A stretch of 64,000 bases of DNA from Echinicola rosea (GTDB taxonomy: Bacteria > Bacteroidota > Bacteroidia > Cytophagales > Cyclobacteriaceae): positions 687,501-751,500 of the forward strand of contig NZ_CP040106.1 in the NCBI RefSeq assembly GCF_005281475.1, given 5' to 3'. The position numbers and the translations under genes were made by a program. The notes under the pieces were generated by a model, which was not told where the DNA came from, searched no databases, and saw only the letters and a program-made list of their open reading frames with translations. Shown in pieces: positions 7,749 to 16,331 of the stretch. Numbering within the stretch: the first letter of the stretch is position 1; every line of letters starts with the position of its first letter.

Positions 7749-9125
7749 TTATGTGATAGATCCCATTAAGTTATTCAGGCTTTCCGCCAACGTTGGATGT
7801 GCAATGGGCAAAGTGGCAATCGTATCATAGGTGACTCCTCCTACCATGGCCATCTGTAGGGTGGCCAAGATTTCTCCTCCATCGAGGCTCAGGATGGTGG
7901 CTCCAAGGATTTTCTTTGACTCGGGGTCTACCAGGACCTTGAAAAAGCCGCGTGTCTCATCCACCTCTAGTGTCCTGCCAGCATGTTTCATTAGGAATTT
8001 ACCAGTTTTATAAGGGATGCCCTTGGCTTGGGCTTCCTGCTCATTAAGGCCAATTCTGCCCAGCTGTGGGTCGATAAATACACAATACGGCACAAGCCTC
8101 TCGTGTTTCGAAACCGCATTCTCTTTAAAAGCGTGCTGAAAGGCAATGTGTGCATCATGGTAGGCGATATGGGTGAAGGGCGCACTTCCGGCGACATCCC
8201 CTAAAGCATAGATGTGCTTTTCGCTTGTTTGGAGAAAGTCATCTGTTTGGATGAATCCTTTATCGGTCAATTTCACCCGGGTGTTCTCCAAGCCTAAATG
8301 GGCAGAGGAGGGGATTCTTCCGGTGGCCACCAGCAAGTGAGATCCTTTTATTTCCAACACTCCTTTTGGCGTCTCGGTGGTCAGCTTAAACCCGTCTTGA
8401 TAGGAGACTTTTCTGACTTCCGCATTGAAAAGGGTGTCAATTCCCTCTTCCGAAAAGATTTGAGAGATTTCTTTACAGACATCTTCGTCTTCTTTGTGGA
8501 CGAGTCTTTCTGCTCGGTCGATGATGGTGACTTTGCTGCCAAACCTGCTGAACATCTGGGCAAATTCCAGTCCGATATAGCCCCCTCCCATGATCAAGAG
8601 ATGTGTGGGTGTTTCTTCCAGTTCCATGATCGTGGTGCTGGTAATATAGGGAGTGCCGGCAAGTCCTTCGATTTTAGGAATTCGGGGTTCAGATCCAGTG
8701 TTGATAAATATTTTAGTACCGCTTATGAAAGAAATCTCCCCGGTGTCCGAGGTGATTTGGATGGTGCGGCTGTCCTTAAATGCCGCCGATCCCATAAGGA
8801 TGTCGATGCTTTCATTTTTACGAAGGCTTTTTTCAGCGCCTCCCCGAAACAGTGTCACGATATGGTCCTTTCGACTTTTGACGGCTTTTTGATCGACACG
8901 GTAATGGGGAAGGATGACACCATAGTCTGCCGCCCTGGAAACCATGTGGGCCACACGTGCTGAGCTGACCATGGTTTTGGTAGGGGAACATCCGTCGTTG
9001 ATGCAAGTGCCGCCGATAGCCCTTTTCTCGATCAGGGCTACAGCCCCCCCTTGACTGCTGATCTTTTTCGCCAAGGGCATTCCGGACTGCCCTGCCCCCA
9101 AAATGATTGCATCGTATTCTTTCAT
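7749..9125 (-). CDS. MerA-like FAD/NAD(P)-dependent disulfide oxidoreductase
   Basis: The 458-residue protein belongs to class I pyridine nucleotide-disulfide oxidoreductases. It has an N-terminal FAD dinucleotide fold (AIILGAGQSGMPLA), the redox-active pair GTCINDGCSPTKT near residue 40, an NAD(P)-binding fold (LLIMGGGYIGLEFAQMFSRF) and a C-terminal dimerisation domain ending with HPTLAESLNNLM. It resembles the 'mercuric reductase' group of Bacteroidota but has neither the N-terminal heavy-metal domain nor the C-terminal vicinal cysteines of true MerA, so mercury reduction is doubtful. I place the start at 9125, with a GAGGT ribosome site upstream and five bases after the DUF427 stop; an in-frame ATG at 9158 would overlap that gene. 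Confidence 0.87.
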   Translation of the reverse strand: MKEYDAIILGAGQSGMPLAKKISSQGGAVALIEKRAIGGTCINDGCSPTKTMVSSARVAHMVSRAADYGVILPHYRVDQKAVKSRKDHIVTLFRGGAEKSLRKNESIDILMGSAAFKDSRTIQITSDTGEISFISGTKIFINTGSEPRIPKIEGLAGTPYITSTTIMELEETPTHLLIMGGGYIGLEFAQMFSRFGSKVTIIDRAERLVHKEDEDVCKEISQIFSEEGIDTLFNAEVRKVSYQDGFKLTTETPKGVLEIKGSHLLVATGRIPSSAHLGLENTRVKLTDKGFIQTDDFLQTSEKHIYALGDVAGSAPFTHIAYHDAHIAFQHAFKENAVSKHERLVPYCVFIDPQLGRIGLNEQEAQAKGIPYKTGKFLMKHAGRTLEVDETRGFFKVLVDPESKKILGATILSLDGGEILATLQMAMVGGVTYDTIATLPIAHPTLAESLNNLMGSIT

Positions 9126-9130
9126 CTTTA

Positions 9131-9412
9131 TTACCTCGTTATCTTTACCCCTTTCCAAAACGCGATATAGCCCTTAATCCGAATGGCTGCTTCTTTCGGT
9201 TGGAAATAGTGCCATGCGGCATCTTTGTTGGTTTCGCCATTTACACAAATGTGAAAATAACTGGCTTCTCCTTTCCAAGGGCAGGAAGAGGTCGTGTCGG
9301 ATGGGGTAAAAAATGACTTCTTAATGGATGCCGGTGGGAAATAATGGTTGTTTTCGATCATGATGGTGGTGTCTGAATCGGCAATCACCTGGTCGTTCCA
9401 TATGGCTCTCAT
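9131..9412 (-). CDS. DUF427 domain protein
   Basis: The 93-residue protein (start MRAIWNDQVIADSD at 9412) is a full-length DUF427 domain with the characteristic NHYFPPASI and CPWKGEASYF motifs and the conserved WHYFQPKEAA. The fold is a small beta-tent; its biochemical role is not established. It is directly upstream of the MerA-like flavoprotein, five bases away, so both are likely made together. An in-frame ATG at 9445 would add 11 residues that do not belong to the family. Confidence 0.85.
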   Translation of the reverse strand: MRAIWNDQVIADSDTTIMIENNHYFPPASIKKSFFTPSDTTSSCPWKGEASYFHICVNGETNKDAAWHYFQPKEAAIRIKGYIAFWKGVKITR

Positions 9413-9464
9413 AAGTGCTGAAGTTAGTGCTCTATAAGTTAACAAAAACTTTCCGAAAAAAATA

Positions 9465-9491
9465 AAGCTGCCTTCTTCATGAAGACAGCTT
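9465..9491 (-). terminator. Terminator of the 22-residue peptide gene (bidirectional shape)
   Basis: AAGCTGCCTTC (9465-9475) pairs with GAAGACAGCTT (9481-9491) with one mismatch. On the minus strand it is followed by a T-rich run (complement of 9455-9464). The nearest upstream minus-strand coding sequence is the small peptide at 9552-9620, because DUF427 starts only further downstream at 9412. Confidence 0.7.
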
Positions 9492-9551
9492 CGTTTTTAC
9501 ATTGTTCTCATGCCAAAATACTTTTCAGCTGAGTCCAAAGTAGAGGGCCTA

Positions 9552-9620
9552 TTAAAGTCCACCTAGAAGGCTAGACAATAGACCAAGAACAACATCAAGT
9601 AAGTTTGTGATAAGATCCAT
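9552..9620 (-). CDS. Putative 22-residue amphipathic peptide
   Basis: An ATG at 9620 opens 22 codons that end with TAA at 9554-9552. The product begins MDLITNLLDVV and ends LLSSLLGGL; it is almost entirely leucine, valine, glycine and serine with two aspartates, and would form an amphipathic helix. A terminator lies 60 bases downstream on the same strand, so the region 9465-9700 looks like an independent small transcript. No Shine-Dalgarno site is obvious, which is normal in this phylum. It resembles small membrane-active peptides (bacteriocin-, modulin- or type I toxin-like), but I know no close family, and chance ORFs of this length are common. Confidence 0.4.
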   Translation of the reverse strand: MDLITNLLDVVLGLLSSLLGGL

Positions 9621-9941
9621 GGTTTTTATGGTTAAAATATCTATGCCTACTCTAAAAAAAATGGTTTTCGGCTTCCCCATCTACAAATAATGAACATCGC
9701 TAAATGTTCTGATGTGAAGTTAATAAGTAATATGCATAGACAAATAAGGCAAAATAATACAATATTTAATTTTTATAATTACATTATTTATTTTATTAAT
9801 ATTTATTTGCTATTGGATAAATAAAATATGTTTTTTAATAATGGTTAGCCGTATTGATGCGATGAATAAAGAAATATAGATGTAATCGAATGAGGGTAAA
9901 ATGTGATGGTAAATTTTTCTAACCCCATGATACGAAGACAT

Positions 9942-9986
9942 AAAAAAACTGTATCAGGAAAGGGGGGCCTTGCCGTGATACAGTTT
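9942..9986 (-). terminator. Terminator of the pseudouridine synthase gene
   Basis: On the minus strand the stem CTGTATCA/TGATACAG (9949-9956 with 9976-9983) is followed by a run of seven T (complement of 9942-9948). It begins 25 bases after the rluB-like stop codon. Confidence 0.8.
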
Positions 9987-10010
9987 CCGTTCGAAAAGGC
10001 TTTTAAAACC

Positions 10011-11156
10011 CTATTTTTTCATAAACTTCAAGTTGATGACTTCTTTTTCTGTAAGGAATCTCCATTTACCTCTAGAAAGGTCTTTTTTGGTCAGGCCGGC
10101 ATACGTCACCCGGTCAAGAGCGATCACATCATAGCCCAAGTGAGCAAATATTCTTCTCACGATCCTGTTTTTGCCTACGTGGATCTCCAGTCCCAAGATC
10201 GTCCTGTCCTTGGAGAGGATCTGGATGTCATCCACATTGACAAGTCCATCTTCCAGCGTAATGCCTTCCGCTATTTCTTCAAAATGCGCTTTGCTGATGG
10301 GATTGTCAAGGGTGACCTGATAGATTTTTCTGACCTTTTCAGTTGGATGGGAGAGTTTGGCTGCAAGTTCACCATCATTGGTAAAAAGTAAAAGGCCAGT
10401 GGTATTTCGGTCAAGTCTTCCCACCGGGAAAATCCTCTCCTCACAAGCCGAAGCGACCAAGTGCATAACCGTTTTACGGTTCATGGGATCATCTGTGGTC
10501 GTAATGAAATCCTTTGGTTTGTTCAGGAGTACGTAAACTGGCTTCTCTGGATTGATAAGCTTGCCTTTGTACGCCACTTTATCGGTCAGCAAAACTCGAT
10601 AGCCGAGTTCGGTGATCACTTCACCATTCACTTTGACCTCTCCTTTTTCGATCAGCTTGTCAGCATCCCTTCTGGAGCATATCCCGGCATTGGCGATGTA
10701 CTTGTTGAGCCTGATTTCACTGCTTTCTGGCTTAGCTTGCCGTGGTTTGACCTTTTTGAGGTTGTATTCGGGTTTTTCTTCTTGCTCAAATCGGTTGCTT
10801 TTGATGAACCGGTTTTGCTTGAATTTCCCCGCCTTGGAACGGAAGTTCTGATCGTTTATTTTTTCAGTCCCAAAGACAGGTTTTTGGTCTTTTCCACGTC
10901 CTTTGTAAACAGTCTTATATTGTGCTTCGTTTTCTTTGTCGTTTTGACGGGGGCTTGGTGTATCTTTCCTGTATTTTTGTAATGGGGAAAAATCGGAATT
11001 GGTATTTCTCCTTTTGTCGTTATCAGAATTTCTAAATCTGTTTTCTGTTCTCTTGGGCTTGCCATGAGACCGGAAATCGGAAGATTTATTCGTGCGGGAA
11101 GAAGGGCCACCTGAGTTTCTCTTGCCGTCCCTGTTGTTCCTGTTATGCTTTTTCAT
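10011..11156 (-). CDS. rRNA pseudouridine synthase, RluB/RsuA family, with long basic N-terminal extension
   Basis: From the ATG at 11156 the protein has 381 residues. The first about 135 are a low-complexity, basic and polar extension (MKKHNRNNRDGKRNSGGPSS and onward), common in Bacteroidota homologues. Then comes an S4 RNA-binding domain (RLNKYIANAGICSRRDADKL) and the catalytic domain with GRLDRNTTGLLLFTNDGELA, where D of GRLD is the catalytic aspartate. It should convert a specific uridine in rRNA (23S for RluB) to pseudouridine. The frame continues upstream to an ATG at 11330, but that part does not look like protein. The gene ends in a terminator at 9942-9986. Confidence 0.9.
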   Translation of the reverse strand: MKKHNRNNRDGKRNSGGPSSRTNKSSDFRSHGKPKRTENRFRNSDNDKRRNTNSDFSPLQKYRKDTPSPRQNDKENEAQYKTVYKGRGKDQKPVFGTEKINDQNFRSKAGKFKQNRFIKSNRFEQEEKPEYNLKKVKPRQAKPESSEIRLNKYIANAGICSRRDADKLIEKGEVKVNGEVITELGYRVLLTDKVAYKGKLINPEKPVYVLLNKPKDFITTTDDPMNRKTVMHLVASACEERIFPVGRLDRNTTGLLLFTNDGELAAKLSHPTEKVRKIYQVTLDNPISKAHFEEIAEGITLEDGLVNVDDIQILSKDRTILGLEIHVGKNRIVRRIFAHLGYDVIALDRVTYAGLTKKDLSRGKWRFLTEKEVINLKFMKK

Positions 11157-11344
11157 AGTATTGCAGCATCTCTGCTGTATAAGTGTTTCTAAATCCTTTA
11201 ATATGAGCGAATTGCGCTCCATTCTAAATGGGCTGCAAAGATAAGTACTTATTGATGGAATATTGATGAAGTAACGAAATATTTCGGTTCTATATGATTT
11301 ACTATGGGTAACTATTACTTTGCATGTCAAATTCTAGCTTGCCT

Positions 11345-11562
11345 TTCATCTTGTTGCCTTGTTACTTTTTTCCTTCAGGTGAAAAACGTAACCAAAAAAA
11401 CCCGCTGCGGTGAGCTATATGACTAAAATCAAAGCCAGCACTCACGCAGGCAAACTCCTCTATTTGTGCAGCATACCAATTTTTTTGTACTGATTCACGT
11501 CAAACAAGCCTGCGCTTTTTCCAGCCCACTTCTTTGATTTATTAACGTCAAATACCTCAAGG
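11345..11562 (-). repeat. Dispersed repeat family B, copy 1 (inverted relative to 42376-42637)
   Basis: Read on the minus strand this region matches 42376-42637 in order: CCTTGAGGTATTTGACGTTAA-like start, GGCTTGTTTGACG, GGAGTTTGCCTGCGTGAG and a terminal dyad around CACCTGAAGGAAAAAAGTAAC. The second copy carries a short extra GC-rich insertion. It occupies most of the gene-free gap 11157-11749 between the divergent promoter area of the rluB-like gene and scpB. No start codon or long frame is kept. Confidence 0.7.
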
Positions 11563-11749
11563 CAGAATAGAAAATTGCCCACTGAAAAGGAACATGAATC
11601 AACATTAATTTAACCGGAATAATATCTTTACCCACTATAATCCATATAGAGCCAATATTTCATCCGTTTGTGGTATATTTTGTATGGTCAACAGGAACCT
11701 CCCGTATCCACATTATCATTATTAAGATAATGGTGGCATGATCGATTTT

Positions 11750-12328
11750 CTATTCTTGTTCCTTTCCGATCTGGTTTTCTTCTTGGTTGAAGTCTTTTGG
11801 CTGGGGGAGATCTTTGAGGCTGTTGATGCCAAAATATTCCATAAACTTATCGCTGGTACCATATAGTAGCGGTCTTCCGATGCTGTCGGATTTGCCTTTG
11901 ATGGTCACGAGCTCTTTTTCGAGGAGTTTTTGGACGGAATAATCACAGTTTACACCGCGGATTTGCTCCATTTCGGATTTTGTGACGGGTTGTTTGTAGG
12001 CAATGATGGAAAGGGTTTCCATTTGGGCGGTGGACAGCCGCTTGGTGGATTGCTGCTTGAGGAGGATTGAAATACTGGTTTGATAGGCAGGTTTGGTCAG
12101 GAATTGGTAACCATTGCCCAAATGCTCCAAAGCAAAAGCATAATCATCCTGCAGGTATTTTTCCTGCAGCGCTCCAATCGCCTCCTCGATATGCTCCTTT
12201 GGGACATCAGATTCAAACATCTCCGAAAGGCATTTACGAATATCGTCCAAGCCCAACGGAGATGGTGAACAGAATATTAATGCTTCAATATGTCTGTGTA
12301 GAAATTCCACTGATTTTATCGGCACCAA
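11750..12328 (-). CDS. scpB: Segregation and condensation protein ScpB
   Basis: The 192-residue protein has the two winged-helix layout of ScpB: the first around residues 10-90 (IEALIFCSPSPLGLDDIRKC), the second around 95-170 with LSTAQMETLSIIAYKQPVTK and GRPLLYGTSDKFMEYFGI, the family signature. ScpB binds ScpA and SMC to form the bacterial condensin that compacts and segregates the chromosome. It is five bases downstream of the DksA-like gene and probably in one operon. scpA is not in the window. Confidence 0.93.
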   Translation of the reverse strand: MVPIKSVEFLHRHIEALIFCSPSPLGLDDIRKCLSEMFESDVPKEHIEEAIGALQEKYLQDDYAFALEHLGNGYQFLTKPAYQTSISILLKQQSTKRLSTAQMETLSIIAYKQPVTKSEMEQIRGVNCDYSVQKLLEKELVTIKGKSDSIGRPLLYGTSDKFMEYFGINSLKDLPQPKDFNQEENQIGKEQE

Positions 12329-12333
12329 TTAGG

Positions 12334-12717
12334 TTATTTTTTGGATAGTTTGGCTTCGATGGAATGCATGGTATGGGGCACCGCTTTTAATCTTTCTTTA
12401 GCGATTAGTTTTCCTGTGTCCACGCAGACTCCATAAGTCCCGTTTTTGATTCTGATCAATGCTTTTTCCAGGTTAATAATAAATTTCTGCTGACGGGCAG
12501 CAAGCTGACTGAGGCTTTCTCTCTCTAGCGTATCAGCACCATCTTCCAATAATTTAGAGGTGGAGGCCGTAAAGTCGGTCCCACTGTCGTTCTTCTTGCT
12601 AAGTGTCTCTTTCAACGAATTTAGCTCTTTTCTTGCCGCGGCAAGTTTGCTGTTGATCAATTCCTCAAACTCTTTCAGTTCTTCTCTGGAATATGATGTT
12701 TTTTCTTCTTGACTCAT
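12334..12717 (-). CDS. TraR/DksA-family protein with a degenerate zinc finger
   Basis: The 127-residue protein has an N-terminal coiled coil (LKEFEELINSKLAAARKELN to about residue 90) and the C-terminal globular part of DksA/TraR proteins (RIKNGTYGVCVDTGKLIAKE). DksA proteins insert into the secondary channel of RNA polymerase and adjust transcription with ppGpp. The four-cysteine finger is reduced to a single cysteine here (GVCVDTGKLI), as in non-zinc members of the family in this phylum. It precedes scpB by five bases. Confidence 0.88.
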   Translation of the reverse strand: MSQEEKTSYSREELKEFEELINSKLAAARKELNSLKETLSKKNDSGTDFTASTSKLLEDGADTLERESLSQLAARQQKFIINLEKALIRIKNGTYGVCVDTGKLIAKERLKAVPHTMHSIEAKLSKK

Positions 12718-12911
12718 AGTTCTCAGGCATTAAGTGATGATAGCTAAATAATCTTTTTGGATTTCAAAAAGTCCCCTAAAATAAGGTGCACTTTTTAAAA
12801 TCAAAAATTCGCCAGCATATTTCATTCTAGCATAAATTCTTAATATGGATATACTGCTATCTTTATTATCTTAATACGGTTAATTGCATCAAAATGGTTT
12901 AATAAAATTTT

Positions 12912-14000
12912 ATGAAGGAATTAAGAAAGTACAGTTTATTAGGGATTATTCTTTTGTTATGGTCTGCATGTTCTGAGAAAAAGGTCGAACAAACAATAAA
13001 GTCCACGCCAGCAGAGGCCAGTGAGCAGCCAATCGCATTGGTGATCCATGGAGGTGCGGGGACCATCAAGAGAGAAAACATGTCTGCTGAACGGGAAAAA
13101 GCCTATCGCGAAAAACTAAAAGAAGCGCTCAACGCAGGCTATGCTGACCTTGAGTCGGGCGAACCTGCGCTAGAAGCCGTGATGGCTGCCATCAAAGTAA
13201 TGGAAGACTCACCCCTCTTCAATGCCGGCAAGGGAGCAGTCTTCACCCATGATGGGAGAAATGAGATGGACGCCGCCATCATGGATGGAAGGACAAGGAA
13301 TGCTGGAGCTGTTGCCGGTATCACCACCGTCAAAAATCCCATTACAGCTGCTTATGAAGTGATGGTAAACAGTCCGCATGTATTTATGGTAGGAAAAGGT
13401 GCCGAGCAATTTGCCGCCGAACAGCAGTTGGAAATCGTGGATCCTGAATACTTCAGGGACGAACGCAGATACAAACAACTGATGAGAATCATTGATGCTG
13501 AAAAGACACAACTGGATCATTCTTCCCTCAAGGAAATGGAGCTGGAGGATCCCTACTTCAATGACCGAAAGTACGGCACTGTCGGAGCGGTTGCCGTGGA
13601 CAAGGAAGGCAATGTGGCCGCTGCTACTTCCACGGGCGGAATGACCAATAAACGATACGGACGAGTAGGCGACGTCCCTGTAATCGGGGCCGGTACGTAT
13701 GCGGATAATGCTACATGCGCCGTCTCTGCTACTGGACATGGAGAATTTTTTATCAGAAATGTGGTGGCCCATGAAATTGCCTCTATTATGCGCTATAGTG
13801 GAAAATCCGTCTCGGATGCTGCCGATAAAGTAGTGATGAAGCAGTTGGTGGAAATGGAAGGAAGCGGCGGAGTGATAGCCGTGGACAAAAACGGGAGGAT
13901 CGCTATGCCCTTCAATTCTGCAGGCATGTACCGCGGCTATATCAAGGAAAAAGGAAAGCCCAATACCTTTATCTATGATGACGAAGATGAGGGCCTTTAG
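12912..14000 (+). CDS. Isoaspartyl peptidase / L-asparaginase (Ntn hydrolase), lipoprotein form
   Basis: The 362-residue protein has a lipoprotein-type signal peptide (LLLWSACSEKK) and then the complete plant-type asparaginase fold. Key motifs are VIHGGAGTI near residue 45, the self-cleavage site KYGTVGAVAVD (threonine nucleophile near residue 220), and TSTGGMTNKRYGRVGDVPVI that forms the substrate pocket. It should mature by autoproteolysis into alpha and beta chains and hydrolyse isoaspartyl dipeptides and asparagine in the periplasm. It stands alone between its own terminator and a divergent minus-strand gene. Confidence 0.92.
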   Translation: MKELRKYSLLGIILLLWSACSEKKVEQTIKSTPAEASEQPIALVIHGGAGTIKRENMSAEREKAYREKLKEALNAGYADLESGEPALEAVMAAIKVMEDSPLFNAGKGAVFTHDGRNEMDAAIMDGRTRNAGAVAGITTVKNPITAAYEVMVNSPHVFMVGKGAEQFAAEQQLEIVDPEYFRDERRYKQLMRIIDAEKTQLDHSSLKEMELEDPYFNDRKYGTVGAVAVDKEGNVAAATSTGGMTNKRYGRVGDVPVIGAGTYADNATCAVSATGHGEFFIRNVVAHEIASIMRYSGKSVSDAADKVVMKQLVEMEGSGGVIAVDKNGRIAMPFNSAGMYRGYIKEKGKPNTFIYDDEDEGL

Positions 14001-14009
14001 ATAAGTTTG

Positions 14010-14045
14010 GCATCCTGGCCAAGTGTTTGCCAGGATGCTCTTTTT
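14010..14045 (+). terminator. Terminator of the isoaspartyl peptidase gene
   Basis: GCATCCTGGC (14010-14019) pairs perfectly with GCCAGGATGC (14029-14038) around a nine-base loop and is followed by TCTTTTT. It begins nine bases after the stop codon and lies between two convergent genes. Confidence 0.9.
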
Positions 14046-14095
14046 AGTGGAAAACCATTTATATGCAGAAGTCTTTGTCCCGGATGATTTTCCAT

Positions 14096-16117
14096 TCACT
14101 TTAATTTACTGCCTACCACAACTGTTTCTTTTACCTGATGGACTTGGCCATCAGGGTGAATGAACTCAGCCAACAGAATGTAATATCCTGGCCTGACTTT
14201 ACGCCCCTTTTCGTTGGTACCGTTCCAAGTATAAAAACCCTTGGTGCCCCATAATTCATTTTGACAAATGGTCATCTCTAGCCGGCCATCCGTCCCGAAG
14301 ATCCTGAGCGTTCCCAAATACCCCGCGTCTGCCAGTTGGTACGAAATAGTGGTGAACGGCTGTTCCCCTGCTGCTTCTGGCACAAAAACCTTGGGCTGGA
14401 TGCTGATGGCTGCATTGGTTTGGTCTCGTGCGAAATGTTGGGAATTTTTATACCCCGGTGTGGCATAACCGGCAGCAGCAGCAGCTGAGTGCCAATTTTT
14501 TGGATTATTACCCTCTTCCTCTGGGGAAAACCGTTCTAGGGAGATGCCCTTTGGGTTTTGGATGAGCGGATGATGCATCTTTTCGGTGTAGTCCAGTCGC
14601 TCAACCCACTTTTCGTCAGGGCTCAGCAGAATGACAGCTCCTCCTTTGATCGGATAACTCGGCAATGAACTCAGCTCCATCCATTTCTCTTTCTTTCCTT
14701 TGGGGTATTGCTGACTTAATTCTGCGATATCGGTAGTGACCACCAAGTAATCGAAAGGGGCGATGATTTTGGCGCGATCGGAAATGGTTTTTCGGCTATC
14801 AATGGTACCATCATCTATATTGGCCAGTTTCCACCCATTTAGGTCAATGTATTTGCTGCTATGGTTATAGATTTCCACAAATTTGGGTGTGCCACTGCGC
14901 GGATTGGAGAGCAGTTCATTCAGCAATATTTCCCCTCCTGATGCTAACGAGGGAAGTTGGAATGTAGCGGAATTGGCTGCGGGGTCTATTCCATTTCCTG
15001 CGCAGTCATACAGGTCGCCAACGGTGATTTCATAGGCAATTTTTTCTTCTAATGGCCTATCAAGCGTGAGTGTCACAGCATTGGTAGTGCCTTCGGCAAA
15101 GCTACTTTGGATGATGTTCAGTCCGTTGTTAAGTGTCCATCCTGCAGATAAGGCAGAGGAAGAAAGGGTTTCGTCAAAGGTCACTAAAATGTTGACGCTA
15201 TCCCGGACGGTCGCACTGACCACACGAGGCCCCATCATGTCAGGAGTCGTGTCGAACACCGAATTTTCTTTCCCCGGCGTGCCTTTTTTGGAGGATTCAG
15301 AAGCCAGAAGGAGCAAGGATTGGTCACAGGAGAGGAAAGGATTGACTACCTCGAGGCTGAATCCGTCCGAGTCTTTGCTCCCGCTGCCATAGCTCTTTTT
15401 ACTGTAAACTAAGCTGTCAATGACCGTCTTATTGGCGTCGCATATATAGACTTCTCCCTGGCTATTGGTATAACCGGGCCAGCTAGACAGGGCGAGGACG
15501 TTTCCGAAAGGCTCAAAATCCCGAGCATCATCTTCATCGACCAAAAGTACGTATTCCTCTGGCGCCATCAGGTATCCGGGTAGCTTTACGGCTTTTTTGT
15601 CGTCTTTCAGATAAAAGCCACCCAATTCAATTGCCTCGTCAGAGGCGTTGAAGATTTCTACATATTCAGCATATGGCAGTGGATTGTCCTTTTTGGGAGC
15701 GGCCATCACTTCATTGATGACGATAGCTTTAAAGTCCACAGCATCACTGTTCTTTGAGGTTTGTGAGCTCGGTCTTTCGTTTTGGTAAAGGAACCTTTCG
15801 TATGTAGCGCCGGTAAATGATGCGACAAAGCTCAAACGACCGTTTACGTGGTCATATAAAGCTTTGGGTTGTGGGTTATTTGGAGAGCAGAATGGTTTTG
15901 GGTTTTTTATGGAGTGGTCACGGTATATTTTGGGATTTTCTACTTCGTTAATAAATGATTTTCCGTAACTTGCGGCACCAAAAATAAACAGGGACTTTAA
16001 CGTGATGTCTGCTGGTATTTTCGGAACTGTATAAGCATTTACATTTGTTAAAGCGGTCAAGGCTAAAAACATTGCAATGAACCTAAGCCGATGCAAATAG
16101 CAATTTGGGATTTTCAT
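14096..16117 (-). CDS. Exported lamin-tail-domain protein with FlgD-like C-terminus
   Basis: The 673-residue protein has a signal peptide (residues 1-28) and two lamin-tail (LTD) domains: residues about 130-260 (INEVMAAPKKDNPLPYAEYV) and about 395-510 (LLNELLSNPRSGTPKFVEIY). Between them lies an SbsA-like Ig domain (GPRVVSATVRDSVNILVTFD). The last about 80 residues (YTWNGTNEKGRKVRPGYYIL) are FlgD/Ig-like, a form often seen at the end of secreted Bacteroidota proteins. LTD domains of surface proteins are thought to bind DNA, polysaccharide or membranes; nucleases and phosphatases often accompany them, but no catalytic domain is visible here. It is single in its strand, facing the asparaginase gene. 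Confidence 0.85.
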   Translation of the reverse strand: MKIPNCYLHRLRFIAMFLALTALTNVNAYTVPKIPADITLKSLFIFGAASYGKSFINEVENPKIYRDHSIKNPKPFCSPNNPQPKALYDHVNGRLSFVASFTGATYERFLYQNERPSSQTSKNSDAVDFKAIVINEVMAAPKKDNPLPYAEYVEIFNASDEAIELGGFYLKDDKKAVKLPGYLMAPEEYVLLVDEDDARDFEPFGNVLALSSWPGYTNSQGEVYICDANKTVIDSLVYSKKSYGSGSKDSDGFSLEVVNPFLSCDQSLLLLASESSKKGTPGKENSVFDTTPDMMGPRVVSATVRDSVNILVTFDETLSSSALSAGWTLNNGLNIIQSSFAEGTTNAVTLTLDRPLEEKIAYEITVGDLYDCAGNGIDPAANSATFQLPSLASGGEILLNELLSNPRSGTPKFVEIYNHSSKYIDLNGWKLANIDDGTIDSRKTISDRAKIIAPFDYLVVTTDIAELSQQYPKGKKEKWMELSSLPSYPIKGGAVILLSPDEKWVERLDYTEKMHHPLIQNPKGISLERFSPEEEGNNPKNWHSAAAAAGYATPGYKNSQHFARDQTNAAISIQPKVFVPEAAGEQPFTTISYQLADAGYLGTLRIFGTDGRLEMTICQNELWGTKGFYTWNGTNEKGRKVRPGYYILLAEFIHPDGQVHQVKETVVVGSKLK

Positions 16118-16331
16118 GACGTTTAAGGTTTACGACTACATACTGATCAATTCCAATTTGAGATGATCTCTGAGGGTAGTGGTTAAAAGTTAAAATTACT
16201 GAGGTAGTGTTTTTGACAGAAAGTATGCAAAAACTAAACATAACCATCAAAAACGGACTTATTCACAATAAGTAGGTGTTTATATACATAATAAAGTAAT
16301 ATAAATTTCAATTAATAGAAAGTTTTCAACA

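Noticed and set aside
11157..11330. 58-residue N-terminal extension of the pseudouridine synthase (start at 11330)
   Set aside because: The added residues are not family-like, contain the probable promoter area, and ATG 11156 opens the usual basic extension.
13209..14099. 296-codon antisense frame over the isoaspartyl peptidase gene
   Set aside because: The plus strand is clearly the real gene with catalytic motifs; the antisense frame has histidine- and serine-rich nonsense composition.
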